Notes under the pieces: generated by a model
Databases searched by the model: none
Seen by the model: only the letters and a program-made list of their open reading frames with translations
What the model was told of the DNA's origin: nothing
Assembly: GCA_050743265.1 (NCBI GenBank)
Contig: JBOGEN010000002.1
Span: 1-24,798, forward strand
From: JBOGEN01 sp050743265
GTDB taxonomy: Bacteria; Actinomycetota; Actinomycetes; JBOGEN01
Length of the DNA: 24,798 nt
Reading direction: 5' to 3'
Part shown: positions 14,645 to 22,574 of the stretch, one piece after another
How the letters are laid out: every line of letters starts with the position of its first letter
Position numbering within the stretch: position 1 is the first letter of the stretch
Program-made: the position numbers and the translations under genes

Positions 14645-14783
14645 GTTCCCTGCACACGCCGGGTGAGGTTCAAGACAACGGACAGAGGTTCTTCACGAGT
14701 CGCAGCCGACGCGGGCGAGTCGGACGCCGAGATCGCGGCCCATGTCTTGCTCTCTCCAGTCGGACCTCAGCAGACTCCCCGTC

Positions 14784-15293
14784 ATGAGCCTGCCCTTCCC
14801 CGAACCCACCACCCCCGTCGCGTCCCGAGCCCAGGTCTTCCTCGGTTACCTCGACTACTTCCGCTCCGTCCTGGTCACCAAGCTCCAGGACCTTCCCGAC
14901 GCCGAGCTGCGACGCAGCCGTCTGCCGTCCGGCTGGACGCCGATCGAGCTGCTCAAGCACCTGACGTACGTCGAGCTGCGGTGGCTCGAGTGGGGGTTCG
15001 AAGGGGGCGACGTCGCCGATGCGTGGGGGGACAACCGCGACGGCCGGTGGTACGTGGCCTCGGACGAGACCCTCGACGACCTGCTGGCGGCCCTGAATGC
15101 CCGGGCCGACCGGAGCCGCGCCATCGTCGAGGCCCACGAGCTGTCCGATGTCGGCAAGCCCGGTGAGCGATGGGACGGCGCCGACCCTCCGTCGCTCGAG
15201 CGCGTCCTGTTTCACCTGGTCCAGGAGTACGCGCGCCACGTCGGCCATCTCGACATCGTGCGCGAGATCGTGGACGGTCGGGTGGGCGAGTAG
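14784..15293 (+). CDS. DinB-family protein (DUF664, mycothiol S-transferase-like)
   Basis: The start used is the ATG at 14784, giving 169 residues; an in-frame ATG at 14742 would add 14 residues unlike the family. The four-helix DinB fold is indicated by PSGWTPIELLKHLTYVELRW with His59 and by the C-terminal RHVGHLDIVREIVDG with His152 and His155, together the usual three metal-binding histidines. The HxxHxDIxRE-DG ending is characteristic of the actinobacterial subgroup that includes mycothiol-dependent transferases acting on electrophiles. The specific substrate is unknown. It converges on the SGNH hydrolase gene, with 13 bases between the stop codons. Confidence 0.88.
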   Translation: MSLPFPEPTTPVASRAQVFLGYLDYFRSVLVTKLQDLPDAELRRSRLPSGWTPIELLKHLTYVELRWLEWGFEGGDVADAWGDNRDGRWYVASDETLDDLLAALNARADRSRAIVEAHELSDVGKPGERWDGADPPSLERVLFHLVQEYARHVGHLDIVREIVDGRVGE

Positions 15294-15309
15294 CCGGCTC
15301 CTCTGGCTA
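15291..15309. terminator. Small hairpin spanning both convergent stop codons
   Basis: TAGCCGG (15291-15297) pairs with CTGGCTA (15303-15309) across the loop CTCCT, seven pairs with one G-T. The left arm begins with the TAG of the DinB gene and the right arm ends with the reversed TAG of the SGNH gene. It could act on both transcripts, but the stem is short. Confidence 0.35.
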
Positions 15310-16137
15310 CCAGCCGAAGCCCGCCACGTTGCTCACGCGAGCGAGGGCGGCCTGGCCACCCGTGTTTGGGTGGAAGTAGTCCCAGGAGGAGAGCTGGGAG
15401 AGCGCGAACGGGTAGCCGAACACGGCGCCTCCGTCGTAGCGGCACCGCGCGTGCTGCGCGCACTCGGCGGCGAGCTGGGTGTTGTAGTTCACGACACGCT
15501 GACGGACGCGGGCTCGTCGGTCGACATCCGCCTCTGTGGTGGATCGAGGGTTGGCGAGCATGGACTGGCAGATGCCGTACGAGTCCCACGCCGTACGCGC
15601 GGCCCAGGAGTCCTTGCCGACCTGCCACAGCCGCCTGATGTCGGGGATGCTCACGACCAGGACCTTCGCGTCCGGGAGCCCGCTGTCGAGCCTGTTCATG
15701 GCCGTGTCGACGTACGAGCGGAACGTCGGCACCGGCGTCATCGTCGAGGCCGTGGACGTGCACGCGTCGTTCGCCCCGATGAGGACCGTCACGTAGTCGA
15801 CGTCACGGCTCACCGCCGAGGACGCCTGACCGGGCAGCGCGGAGGCCTTCGCGCCGGTGCGCGCGTCGTTGTAGTTGTGGCCGGTGATCGCGGAGTTGCG
15901 GGCCTTGATGCGCAGGTAGTGGCTGTTGACGCTCGCGTGCCCGCCCGCCGACCAGGAGCGGCTCGGCGCGTCGACGTACCAGCCGTTGGCATTGAAGCCG
16001 CGGGTGATGGAGTCCCCGAGCGCGGTCATGGACGCGGGGACGGGTGACTCGGCAGCGGTCGCCGTCGGCGGGGAGACCGTCGAACCCAGGACGGCGGCAA
16101 GTCCGAGGACTGCGAAAACACGGACGAGACCGGTCAT
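15307..16137 (-). CDS. Secreted SGNH/GDSL-family hydrolase
   Basis: The protein has 276 residues, starting at the ATG at 16137 behind GGGGGT. An export signal is plain: MTGLVRVFAVLGLAAVLGST followed by a TATAAE cleavage region. The mature part has the SGNH blocks: block I TALGDSITRGF with nucleophile Ser43, block III GAND (121-124), and block V DYFHPN with Asp253 and His256. Several cysteines in the mature region may form disulfides, as in secreted actinobacterial lipases of this family. The expected activity is esterase or lipase; the natural substrate is unknown. It is a single-gene leftward unit, divergent from the DUF4389 gene. Confidence 0.9.
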   Translation of the reverse strand: MTGLVRVFAVLGLAAVLGSTVSPPTATAAESPVPASMTALGDSITRGFNANGWYVDAPSRSWSAGGHASVNSHYLRIKARNSAITGHNYNDARTGAKASALPGQASSAVSRDVDYVTVLIGANDACTSTASTMTPVPTFRSYVDTAMNRLDSGLPDAKVLVVSIPDIRRLWQVGKDSWAARTAWDSYGICQSMLANPRSTTEADVDRRARVRQRVVNYNTQLAAECAQHARCRYDGGAVFGYPFALSQLSSWDYFHPNTGGQAALARVSNVAGFGW

Positions 16138-16369
16138 GAGCAGACCCCCGTACTCAGGCCCGGTGGCGACCCCCGGGCGCGCCGCGCCGGAGGTTACGCG
16201 GGCCTCCATGGCCCCGGCAAGGCCGTGCGCCGAGCGGGGCGACCGGCGCGCCGCGCAGGCGCATGCTCGCGGGGAGCCGTACGAGGGGGCATGGTGATCA
16301 TGCGGCACCCGACGGGGAGCCGTCCATCGGCCGGTCGGTGCACGGGCGCCGGCCACGGGGGGAGAAGCC

Positions 16370-16999
16370 ATGCAGCAGGTTGCGTACCCGGTCGCGTTCT
16401 CGGTCGAGTACCCGGACCGGCCGCTGAACAGGGTCACCACAGGGTTCCGGATCTTCGTCGCGATCCCGATCCTCATCGTCGCGAGCACCGTGTCCGGCGA
16501 GAGCTGGCAGTGGACGGCAGAGAAGGGCACGACCACGGGCGCGGCGGCGGGCGGGCTGCTCTTCTTCGGCCCCCTGCTCATGATCTTGTTCCGTGAGAAG
16601 TACCCACGGTGGTGGTTCGACTGGAACCTCGAGCTCCTGCGGTTCAGCAACCGGGTCGCCGTCTACCTCGCCCTGATGGACGACCGCTACCCCTCGACCG
16701 ACGACCACCAGTCGGTCCGTCTGGACTACTCCTACCCCGACGTCCCTCGCACGCTGAACCGCTGGTTCGTCCTGGTCAAATGGTTCCTCGCGATCCCGCA
16801 CATCATCGTGCTGGCCTTCCTCTCCGTCGCGGCGCTGGTCACCGTCATCGTCGCGTGGTTCGCCATCCTGTTCACGGGCCGGTACCCGCGGGGCATCTTC
16901 GACTTCGTGGAGGGTGTGATCCGCTGGCACAACCGTGTCATCGCGTACGCCCTCGTGCTCGTCACGGACGCGTACCCACCCTTCCGGCTCCGCTCCTGA
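16370..16999 (+). CDS. DUF4389-type membrane protein with duplicated domain
   Basis: The protein has 209 residues; the ATG follows GGGGGGAGAA. The sequence repeats the same plan twice: a strand with PDRPLNRVTTGFRIFVAIP, membrane helices, then FREKYPRWWFDWNLELLRFS; and again DVPRTLNRWFVLVKWFLAIP, helices, then FTGRYPRGIFDFVEGVIRWH. Each half ends in a conserved aromatic segment before DxYP. This two-copy layout is typical of DUF4389 proteins, which are integral membrane proteins of unknown function common in actinobacteria. About four hydrophobic helices are visible. No operon partner is evident. Confidence 0.85.
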   Translation: MQQVAYPVAFSVEYPDRPLNRVTTGFRIFVAIPILIVASTVSGESWQWTAEKGTTTGAAAGGLLFFGPLLMILFREKYPRWWFDWNLELLRFSNRVAVYLALMDDRYPSTDDHQSVRLDYSYPDVPRTLNRWFVLVKWFLAIPHIIVLAFLSVAALVTVIVAWFAILFTGRYPRGIFDFVEGVIRWHNRVIAYALVLVTDAYPPFRLRS

Positions 17000-17160
17000 G
17001 GCCGGGCAGCGGCGCGGCCAGACGCGGTCAGATGAGGTCAGCGAGCAGCGCGGCCGTCCGCGCCGTACCGGCGGAGCCGGTGCTCGACGTGGGGGTTCTG
17101 CTCGACGCGGAATACCGTACGGAGCGGTTCGACCGGAATGTCGCGGGGGACAGAGAGGCT

Positions 17161-17541
17161 GTGGACCACCCTGTCGCCATCGACGCCTTGCTGGCCGCCG
17201 CGCGGGCCGGCCTCGACCGCGTCCAGCCGACCGACCTCGAGGCGGAGACCGCGGCAGGGGCGCTGGTGGTGGATATCCGTCCCACCGAGCAGCGTGACCG
17301 CGACGGGGACCTCCCTGGCGCCGTCGTGATCGACCGCAACGTCCTCGAGTGGCGGCTCGACCCCACGAGCCCGCACCGCATTCCCCAGGCGACGTCCCCC
17401 ACGCGCCGGGTGATCCTCGTCTGCAACGAGGGCTACGGCTCCAGCCTCGCCGCCGCCACGCTTCGCCGGCTCGGGCTGTCCCGGGCCACGGACCTCGTCG
17501 GCGGGTACCAGGCGTGGCTGGTGGCCCGGACGCGTACCTGA
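17161..17541 (+). CDS. Rhodanese-domain protein
   Basis: A single rhodanese domain of about 126 residues. It opens with PVAIDALLAAARAGLDRVQP, has GALVVDIRPTEQRDRDGDLPGAVVIDRNVLEW as the CH2A-like part, and carries the active-site loop VCNEGYGSSLAA, where the Cys would hold a persulfide, before ATDLVGGYQAWL. Such proteins transfer sulfur or act in cyanide or thiol metabolism; in actinobacteria they often sit near cysteine dioxygenase genes, which are not seen here. The start is uncertain: GTG 17161 gives the normal domain boundary, while an in-frame ATG at 17032 would add 43 residues whose codons are less GC-biased and unlike the family. Confidence 0.82.
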   Translation: MDHPVAIDALLAAARAGLDRVQPTDLEAETAAGALVVDIRPTEQRDRDGDLPGAVVIDRNVLEWRLDPTSPHRIPQATSPTRRVILVCNEGYGSSLAAATLRRLGLSRATDLVGGYQAWLVARTRT

Positions 17542-17561
17542 GCCGGATCAGTCGGGGCAGT

Positions 17562-17578
17562 CTGGCCCGCAGGGCCAG
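17562..17578. terminator. Bidirectional terminator candidate
   Basis: CTGGCCC-GCA-GGGCCAG is a perfect 7-bp GC-rich stem with a three-base loop. It lies in the 51-base gap between the convergent rhodanese and methyltransferase genes. No T run follows on either strand. Confidence 0.5.
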
Positions 17579-17592
17579 TCAGGGCGGGCCTG

Positions 17593-18348
17593 TCAGAGAC
17601 CGTCGTCGTCTGGCCGCCGCCGACCCACGTACCGGAGACCGGTGGCGCGGATGTGCCCGGCGTCGATGGCTGCCTGTTCGTCCGCCTCGCTGGTATCGGC
17701 GAGGTCGGGGAAGAGGTACGGCCCGGGGGAGAAGTGACGGCGCTCGAACCGGGTGTCGAGGGCGGTCAGGATGGCGTCGCAGGTGTGCAGCCCCGCCTCC
17801 CCGGTCCACGCCCGCAGGCAGACCTCCCACGGCAGCCCCGACGTCACCCACTCGTCCTCACACCGGTGCAGCCAGGTGGGCTCCGACCCGATCGGGGCCC
17901 GCGCCACCTGCGCGAAGCCCCACCGGGCGGTGGCCTCGTCGAGCCTCTCCCACGCCCACTCGACGACGACGAGCGTCCCCTGCGGGGTGAGCGCACCGGC
18001 GACCCGGTTCAGCACCTCGTCGAGGTCAGCGACGTGGTGCAGGGACGTGCACGCCACGACGGCGTCCGCCTGTCCCGGGTCGTACCGCTCGAACTCGGTC
18101 CGGACGTAGCCCGGGGCATCCGGCGCCTCGGGGTCGACGCCCACGGCGTCGTACCCGGCCCGCGTCAGCGCCGGGACGAAGCCGCCCGCCGGTCCGCACC
18201 CGATCTCGACCACGCGGGCCGGTACGGGCGGGAGGTGCTGCAGCACGAAGGGCCAGCGCGCTGCCAGCCAGGGGTCCTCCCATGTCACGTCGATGACGGT
18301 AACCCCCTCACAGGCCTCGCTGGCACGCTCCCGCCGCGGACGGCTCAC
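17593..18348 (-). CDS. Class I SAM-dependent methyltransferase
   Basis: The start used is a GTG at 18348 overlapping the GrpB stop (GTGA), giving 251 residues; an in-frame GTG at 18288 gives 231 and begins at TWEDPWLAARWPFVLQHLPP, where the recognisable homology begins, so it is a strong alternative. Motif I is RVVEIGCGPAGGFVPAL, motif II AVGVDPEAPD; then ADAVVACTSLHHVADLDEVL and the PQGTLVVVEWAWE strand follow. This is the Rossmann-type fold that uses S-adenosylmethionine on small molecules. The C-terminal part (SGLPWEVCLRAWTGEAGLHT) may hold the acceptor site. The acceptor is unknown. It is the second gene of a leftward pair with the GrpB gene. Confidence 0.85.
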   Translation of the reverse strand: MSRPRRERASEACEGVTVIDVTWEDPWLAARWPFVLQHLPPVPARVVEIGCGPAGGFVPALTRAGYDAVGVDPEAPDAPGYVRTEFERYDPGQADAVVACTSLHHVADLDEVLNRVAGALTPQGTLVVVEWAWERLDEATARWGFAQVARAPIGSEPTWLHRCEDEWVTSGLPWEVCLRAWTGEAGLHTCDAILTALDTRFERRHFSPGPYLFPDLADTSEADEQAAIDAGHIRATGLRYVGRRRPDDDGL

Positions 18349-18902
18349 TCCTGCCAGCCCGCGCTGGCGAGGATCTCGTCGATGACGGGCCCCTTGGCCT
18401 CGGCGTAGTAGTTGACGTCGCGCCACTCGTGCCGGGCGAGGTCGCGCTTGGTGGCCTCGTACCGCGCGCGGTCCGTCGCACTGGACCGGAGGCGGTCGCG
18501 GAAGACGAGGTACTTGCGGATCTCCGCGTGGCCCGGGGGGTAGCAGTGGACGTTGACCGGCTCGTCCGGCTCCCCGGCGCGGAAGCATCTGTGCCCGGGT
18601 TCCCGGACGAGCACGGTGTACCCGGCTGCCTCGAGCGCCGGGACGAAGGAGGCCTCGTCGTCCGGGTCGTCGATGCCGACCACGATGTCGACGATCGGCT
18701 TGGCGGCGAGACCGGGAACAGACGTGGAGCCGATGTGCTCCACGAGGCGGGCCCGCTCGCCGAGGATGCGGCGCAGTGCGGCCGCGTGGCGTGCGAACCG
18801 GTCGGGCCAGCCCGGGTCGTACTCGGCAAGGGTGACGCGTCCGGGCTGCAGACCGCGGACCAGGCTGGCCGCGAGGTTCTCGTCGGTGAGCCGGTCGGAC
18901 AC
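18345..18902 (-). CDS. GrpB-family (UPF0157) nucleotidyltransferase-fold protein
   Basis: The protein has 185 residues, beginning with the GTG at 18902 (SDRLTDENLAASLVRGLQPG). The diagnostic block is VEHIGSTSVPGLAAKPIVDI, the GSTS plus D-x-V pattern of the nucleotidyltransferase fold found in GrpB/UPF0157 proteins. It is followed by PVNVHCYPPGHAEIRKYLVF and a C-terminal helix ending YYAEAKGPVIDEILASAGW. Some family members are fused to or adjacent to coenzyme A biosynthesis or acetyltransferase genes; the cellular role is not settled. Its stop overlaps the methyltransferase start. Confidence 0.9.
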   Translation of the reverse strand: MSDRLTDENLAASLVRGLQPGRVTLAEYDPGWPDRFARHAAALRRILGERARLVEHIGSTSVPGLAAKPIVDIVVGIDDPDDEASFVPALEAAGYTVLVREPGHRCFRAGEPDEPVNVHCYPPGHAEIRKYLVFRDRLRSSATDRARYEATKRDLARHEWRDVNYYAEAKGPVIDEILASAGWQE

Positions 18903-19083
18903 GGCGGGGCCTTTCCGTGGGCAGGCGCTCACGCTAGCGGGGCGCTCAGCGGATCCGGCGGAGCAGGCTGCGCCTTCGGCACGCGGATTGCGGCAGGTTC
19001 GCCCTCCTGACCCCGGCACCGGCTGCGACGATGACCGGCATCTCCCGACGGTCTCGTACCCGGTCGGGCACCTGGGAGGTCGC

Positions 19084-20241
19084 GTGAGCCACTCGTCGGT
19101 GGTGGTCGTCGGCGCTGGGCCGTACGGCGTCGCGGTGGCCGCCCATGCCCTCGAGCACGGGATCGACACCCTCGTCCTGGGCAAGTCGATGAGCTTCTGG
19201 ACCGACCACATGCCCACCGGGATGTTCCTGCGCTCGGGCCCCGACTGGCATCTCGACGCGTCGGGGGTCCACACCTTCGAGGCGTTCCTCGACGAGAAGG
19301 GGATCAGCGCCGGCGAGGTCGACCCCGTCCCCCTCGAGGTCTTCCTCGCGTACGCGGGCTGGTTCCAGGAGTAGAAGCGCGTGACCCCGAGACCCGACCT
19401 CGTCACCCGCGTCCGTACGCAGGGAGAGGGGTTCGAGCTCTCCCTCGAGAGCGGGGACCGCATCGAGGCCGACGTCGTGGTGGCCGCCCCGGGCGTCGGG
19501 TACTTCGCGCAGGTTCCCCCGTGGGCAGCCTCCCTGCCCGACGGGGTGGGGTCGCACACGTGCGACACGGTGAGGTTCGACGAGATGGCGGGCGCGCGGG
19601 TGCTCCTCGTGGGCGGCCGGCAGAGTGCGTACGAGTGGGCGGCCCTTCTCGGCGAGGCCGGCGCCGAACGGATCGACGTCGTCCACCGGCACGACGTCCC
19701 CACCTTCGACCACGTGAGCTGGAAGTTCGTTGACGCCTATGTGGACGCCACCGTGCAGACACCGGGATGGTGGCGCGACCTTCCGCCGGCGGAGCAGAGG
19801 GCGATCGAGCGCCGGTTCTGGGACGTCGGACGGTTGACGCTGGAGTGGTGGCTGACGCCACGACTTCGCGGTGACCGCCTGCACCTGTGGCCGGGCACGA
19901 CCGTCACGAGCACGGCCACCGACGCGAGTGGGGCCACCGCGGTGTCGCTCTCGAACGGCTCGAACGGCTCGAACGGCGAGGTCCTGACCGTCGACCGCGT
20001 CGTGTTCGCGACCGGGTACCGAGCCCAGCTCTCCCGCGTCCCGTACCTCACCGACGTCATCGGCGATCTCGACGTCGTCGACGGGTTCGCGCCCCTCGAC
20101 CACGCCTTCCAGTCGAACGTTCCGGGTCTGTACCTGCCGGGATTCGCGGCGGTGAGGGACTTCGGCCCGTTCTTCGGTTTCACGAAGGCGTGCCCCGCCG
20201 CCGCAGCACTGATCGTCCAGGACGTGCTCACACGGTCGTGA
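19084..20241 (+). pseudogene. FAD/NAD(P)-binding oxidoreductase interrupted by one in-frame amber codon
   Basis: From the GTG at 19084 (GGAGGT just before it) the frame carries the FAD motif GAGPYG at 10-15 and MSFWTDHMPTGMFLRSGPDW, then meets TAG at 19372-19374 (codon 97) after AYAGWFQE. Homology-like sequence continues in the same frame: KRVTPRPDLVTRVRTQGEGF, the NADPH motif GGRQSA at about 177-182, VVFATGYR, and NVPGLYLPGFAAV near the end, for 386 codons in all. The family resembles flavin-containing monooxygenases and related oxidoreductases. A restart at GTG 19381 would yield a protein without the FAD motif. A single-base nonsense change from GAG, CAG, AAG or TGG explains it; read-through or sequencing error are alternatives. 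Confidence 0.8.
19951..19977 (+). repeat. 9-bp triplicate encoding Ser-Asn-Gly
   Basis: TCGAACGGC occurs three times without interruption, giving SNGSNGSNG in a surface loop of the flavin oxidoreductase before the VDRVVFATGYR strand. Slippage is the likely origin. Confidence 0.9.
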
Positions 20242-20261
20242 GGAGGTCCTGGACGATCAGT
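20208..20261. terminator. Long inverted repeat overlapping the 3' end of the flavin gene
   Basis: A 16-bp perfect arm (ACTGATCGTCCAGGAC, 20208-20223) pairs with 20246-20261. Inside it CTCAC (20227-20231) pairs with GTGAG (20238-20242) around a six-base loop, leaving only a 3x3 internal bulge. The TGA of the flavin gene (20239-20241) lies in the inner stem. It stands between convergent genes and is the strongest hairpin seen in the window, so it probably terminates both transcripts. Confidence 0.65.
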
Positions 20262-20292
20262 CCAGTGAGCCGGGTGAAACGAGACGTCCGGG

Positions 20293-20979
20293 CTAGCGCT
20301 GGTAGGTCACCGTGAGGTCGCCGACCCCGTCGACGTGACCCTCGAGGCGGTCACCTGGCTCCACCGGGCCGACGCCGGCCGGCGTCCCGGTCATGACCAG
20401 GTCACCGGGCTTCAGCTCGACGAGTGTGCTCAGGTACGCGATGGTCTCGGGGACCTTCCAGATCTGCTGGGAGAGGTCGCCCTCCTGGCGGATCTCCCCG
20501 TTGATGCGAAGCCAGATCGCACCCTTCTCCGGGTGGCCGATGTCCGAGGCCCGACAAAGCCCGGTCATCGGTGCGGAGCGGTCGAACCCCTTGCCCATGT
20601 CCCAGGGACGGCCCATCTTCTTCGCCGTCGCCTGCAGGTCGCGCCGCGTCATGTCCAGGCCCACGCCGTACCCGTACACGTGCGCGAGCGCGTCCTCGGG
20701 GGCGATGTCCACCCCGCCCTGCTCGAGTGCCACCACGAGCTCGATCTCGTGGTGCAGGTCGTTGGTCGCGGACGGGAACGGCAGCGTGCTCCCCGTCGGC
20801 ACGACCGCGTCGGCGGGCTTCATGAAGAAGAACGGGGGCTCCCGGTCGGGGTCGTGGCCCATCTCGACGGCGTGCTCGGCGTAGTTGCGGCCCACGCAGA
20901 ACACGCGGGAGACGGGGAAGACCGCCTCCGTGCCCTCCACGGGCACAGCGGTGATGACCGGGGGGATCACGTAGCTCAT
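20293..20979 (-). CDS. Fumarylacetoacetate hydrolase-family protein, fumarylpyruvate hydrolase (NagK)-like
   Basis: The protein has 228 residues, the size of the short FAH group, with the ATG at 20979. It carries SRVFCVGRNYAEHAVEMG, DREPPFFFMKPADAVVPTGS, the metal-binding HHEIELVV (Glu78, Glu80) and YGYGVGLDMTRRDLQ (Asp109), then KGFDRSAPMTG and VMTGTPAGVGPVEPGD. The combination of GRNYAEHA and PDREPPFFFMKPADAVV is close to fumarylpyruvate hydrolases, which split the ring-fission product of the gentisate pathway into fumarate and pyruvate; other 2,4-diketo acids are possible substrates. It is the last gene of the ABC-transporter operon, 10 bases after the permease, suggesting the importer brings in the precursor. 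Gentisate dioxygenase is not in the window. Confidence 0.87.
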   Translation of the reverse strand: MSYVIPPVITAVPVEGTEAVFPVSRVFCVGRNYAEHAVEMGHDPDREPPFFFMKPADAVVPTGSTLPFPSATNDLHHEIELVVALEQGGVDIAPEDALAHVYGYGVGLDMTRRDLQATAKKMGRPWDMGKGFDRSAPMTGLCRASDIGHPEKGAIWLRINGEIRQEGDLSQQIWKVPETIAYLSTLVELKPGDLVMTGTPAGVGPVEPGDRLEGHVDGVGDLTVTYQR

Positions 20980-20989
20980 GGACGCTCCG

Positions 20990-21742
20990 TCAGCGGCTGC
21001 TGGCATAGAAGGACACCTTGCGCTCGAAGTACCCCACGGCCTCGGAGGCCGCGAAGGCGAAGAAGAACAGGACGATGAGGAGGGACCAGAACTCCGGCAT
21101 GAGGAAGCTGCGTGAGTACAGCTCGAACAGGTAGCCCATGCCGACGACCGCGATGAGCAGCTGTCCGATGATCACACCTTTGACTCCGCGGATGAGGCCG
21201 AGCCGGATGCCGGCCAGCAGCTCGGGGAGGGCCGCGAAGAAGACGATCTTGGCGAAGAGCGAACGGTTCGAGGCACCGAACGAGCGTCCCATCTCGACGA
21301 GCGAGGGGTTGACCCGTTCGACGCCGACCTGGGTGTCGAGCGCGATCACCCACACGGAGAACAGGAACACCGTGACGATCATGGTCGGGAGTCCGAAGCC
21401 GAGCAGGGCCATGAGCGCGGGCACGATCGCCGTGAGCGGGGAGCTCTCGAAGATGTTGACCCACATCCCCATGAGGCTGCCGACCGCGGGGATGCGCCCC
21501 ATGAGGAACCCCACGCCGATGCCGACCACGAACGAGAGCGCCATGCCGATGGCGAAGGCCTGGAAGGTGATCGACGCGGCCTCGGCGAACTCCTGCGAGG
21601 GGACGACCTCGAACATCGCCGAGATCACGTCGGTGAACGGGGGGATCAGCGAGACAAGGCCGAGACGCCCGACGACCTCCCAGATGACGCACCACACGAG
21701 CAGGGAGAACGCCATCGGAATGCGGTGACCGCGAAAAGTCAT
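20990..21742 (-). CDS. ABC transporter permease (SsuC/TauC-like)
   Basis: An integral membrane protein of 250 residues, starting at the ATG at 21742. Six or so hydrophobic helices are visible, beginning FSLLVWCVIWEVVGRLGLVS. The cytoplasmic coupling (EAA-like) loop is EMGRSFGASNRSLFAKIVFF followed by ALPELLAGIRLGL, which docks on the ATPase. The sequence fits BPD-type permeases for nitrate, sulfonate, taurine or thiamine-precursor importers. It is the second permease of the operon; with the permease at 22571 it would form a heterodimeric channel. It lies 13 bases after the ATPase stop. Confidence 0.88.
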   Translation of the reverse strand: MTFRGHRIPMAFSLLVWCVIWEVVGRLGLVSLIPPFTDVISAMFEVVPSQEFAEAASITFQAFAIGMALSFVVGIGVGFLMGRIPAVGSLMGMWVNIFESSPLTAIVPALMALLGFGLPTMIVTVFLFSVWVIALDTQVGVERVNPSLVEMGRSFGASNRSLFAKIVFFAALPELLAGIRLGLIRGVKGVIIGQLLIAVVGMGYLFELYSRSFLMPEFWSLLIVLFFFAFAASEAVGYFERKVSFYASSR

Positions 21743-21755
21743 GCTCCTCGGCCCC

Positions 21756-22574
21756 TCATTCCTCGAGGTAGTTGCGCAGCTCGCCCCAGATGTTCTCGAC
21801 CCAGTCGAGGTACGCGGGGCTGCGCCGGATGCTCTGCGAGTCGCCGTGCCTGTCGATGCCGGGCCGTACGACCTTGGACACCTCAGCCGGTCCGCGGGTG
21901 AGGATGACGACCTGGTCGGAGACGTACACCGCCTCCTCGATCGAGTGCGTGACGAACACGACGCTCTTGTTCTCGTCGCCGAGCAGGCGCAGGAGGTCCT
22001 CCTGGAACTTGCGGCGGATCTGCTCGTCGACGGAGGCGAAGGGCTCGTCCATGAGGAGGATGTCGGCCTCCACCGCCATCGCGCGGGCCAGGCCGACACG
22101 CTGGCGCATCCCGCCGGAGAGCTGGTGCGGGAACGCGTCCTCGAAGCCGCTGAGGTTCATCTTGGCGATGTACTCGCGGGCAACGGCCTCCCGCTCCTTC
22201 TTCGCCACGCCGCGGAGCTCGAGCCCGAAGGCGGCGTTGCGCAGCACGGTCGCCCAGGGCATGAGCGCGAAGTCCTGGAAGACGAACGCGCGGTCGGGGC
22301 CGGGGCCGTGGACCACGCGTCCGTCGACGACCACCTCGCCCGCTGTCGCCTCCACCAGCCCAGCGATGATCTTGAGCGTGGTCGTCTTGCCGCAGCCGCT
22401 CGGCCCGATGATGCTGGTCAGCTCGCCCTTCGGGACGTCGAACGTGATGCCGTCGAGCGCTCGGATGCCTCCCGGGTACTCCTTCGCCAGGTTGGTGACG
22501 CGGACCGCCGGGTCCCGTCGCTCGGCGGTCGCTCCTGGTGCGCCGGGCAAGGTCGTACCCGGGGTGTCGGTCAT
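21756..22574 (-). CDS. ABC transporter ATP-binding protein (SsuB/TauB-like)
   Basis: The protein has 272 residues. The ATG at 22574 overlaps the preceding permease stop as ATGA. All ATPase motifs are intact: Walker A GPSGCGKT (57-64), Q-loop Gln100 in FVFQDFALMPWATV, signature LSGGMRQ (152-158), Walker B ILLMDE (172-177), D-loop SVDEQ and His210 in VTHSIEEAV. The close fit to nitrate/sulfonate/taurine-type importers and the lipoprotein SBP upstream show an uptake system. About 20 N-terminal residues before the ABC core are Pro/Gly/Thr-rich and unusual but harmless. Confidence 0.93.
   Translation of the reverse strand: MTDTPGTTLPGAPGATAERRDPAVRVTNLAKEYPGGIRALDGITFDVPKGELTSIIGPSGCGKTTTLKIIAGLVEATAGEVVVDGRVVHGPGPDRAFVFQDFALMPWATVLRNAAFGLELRGVAKKEREAVAREYIAKMNLSGFEDAFPHQLSGGMRQRVGLARAMAVEADILLMDEPFASVDEQIRRKFQEDLLRLLGDENKSVVFVTHSIEEAVYVSDQVVILTRGPAEVSKVVRPGIDRHGDSQSIRRSPAYLDWVENIWGELRNYLEE

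Noticed and set aside
13031..14673. Minus-strand open frames of 418 and 527 codons opposite the DHA2 transporter.
   Set aside because: Shadows of the transporter; no domain-like sequence.
16269..16325. CGGGGAGCCGT occurring twice upstream of the DUF4389 gene.
   Set aside because: Two 11-base copies in a very GC-rich region are weak evidence for a site.
17032..17160. Upstream ATG start for the rhodanese gene.
   Set aside because: The added 43 residues have weaker third-position GC bias and fall outside the rhodanese domain; kept only as an alternative start.
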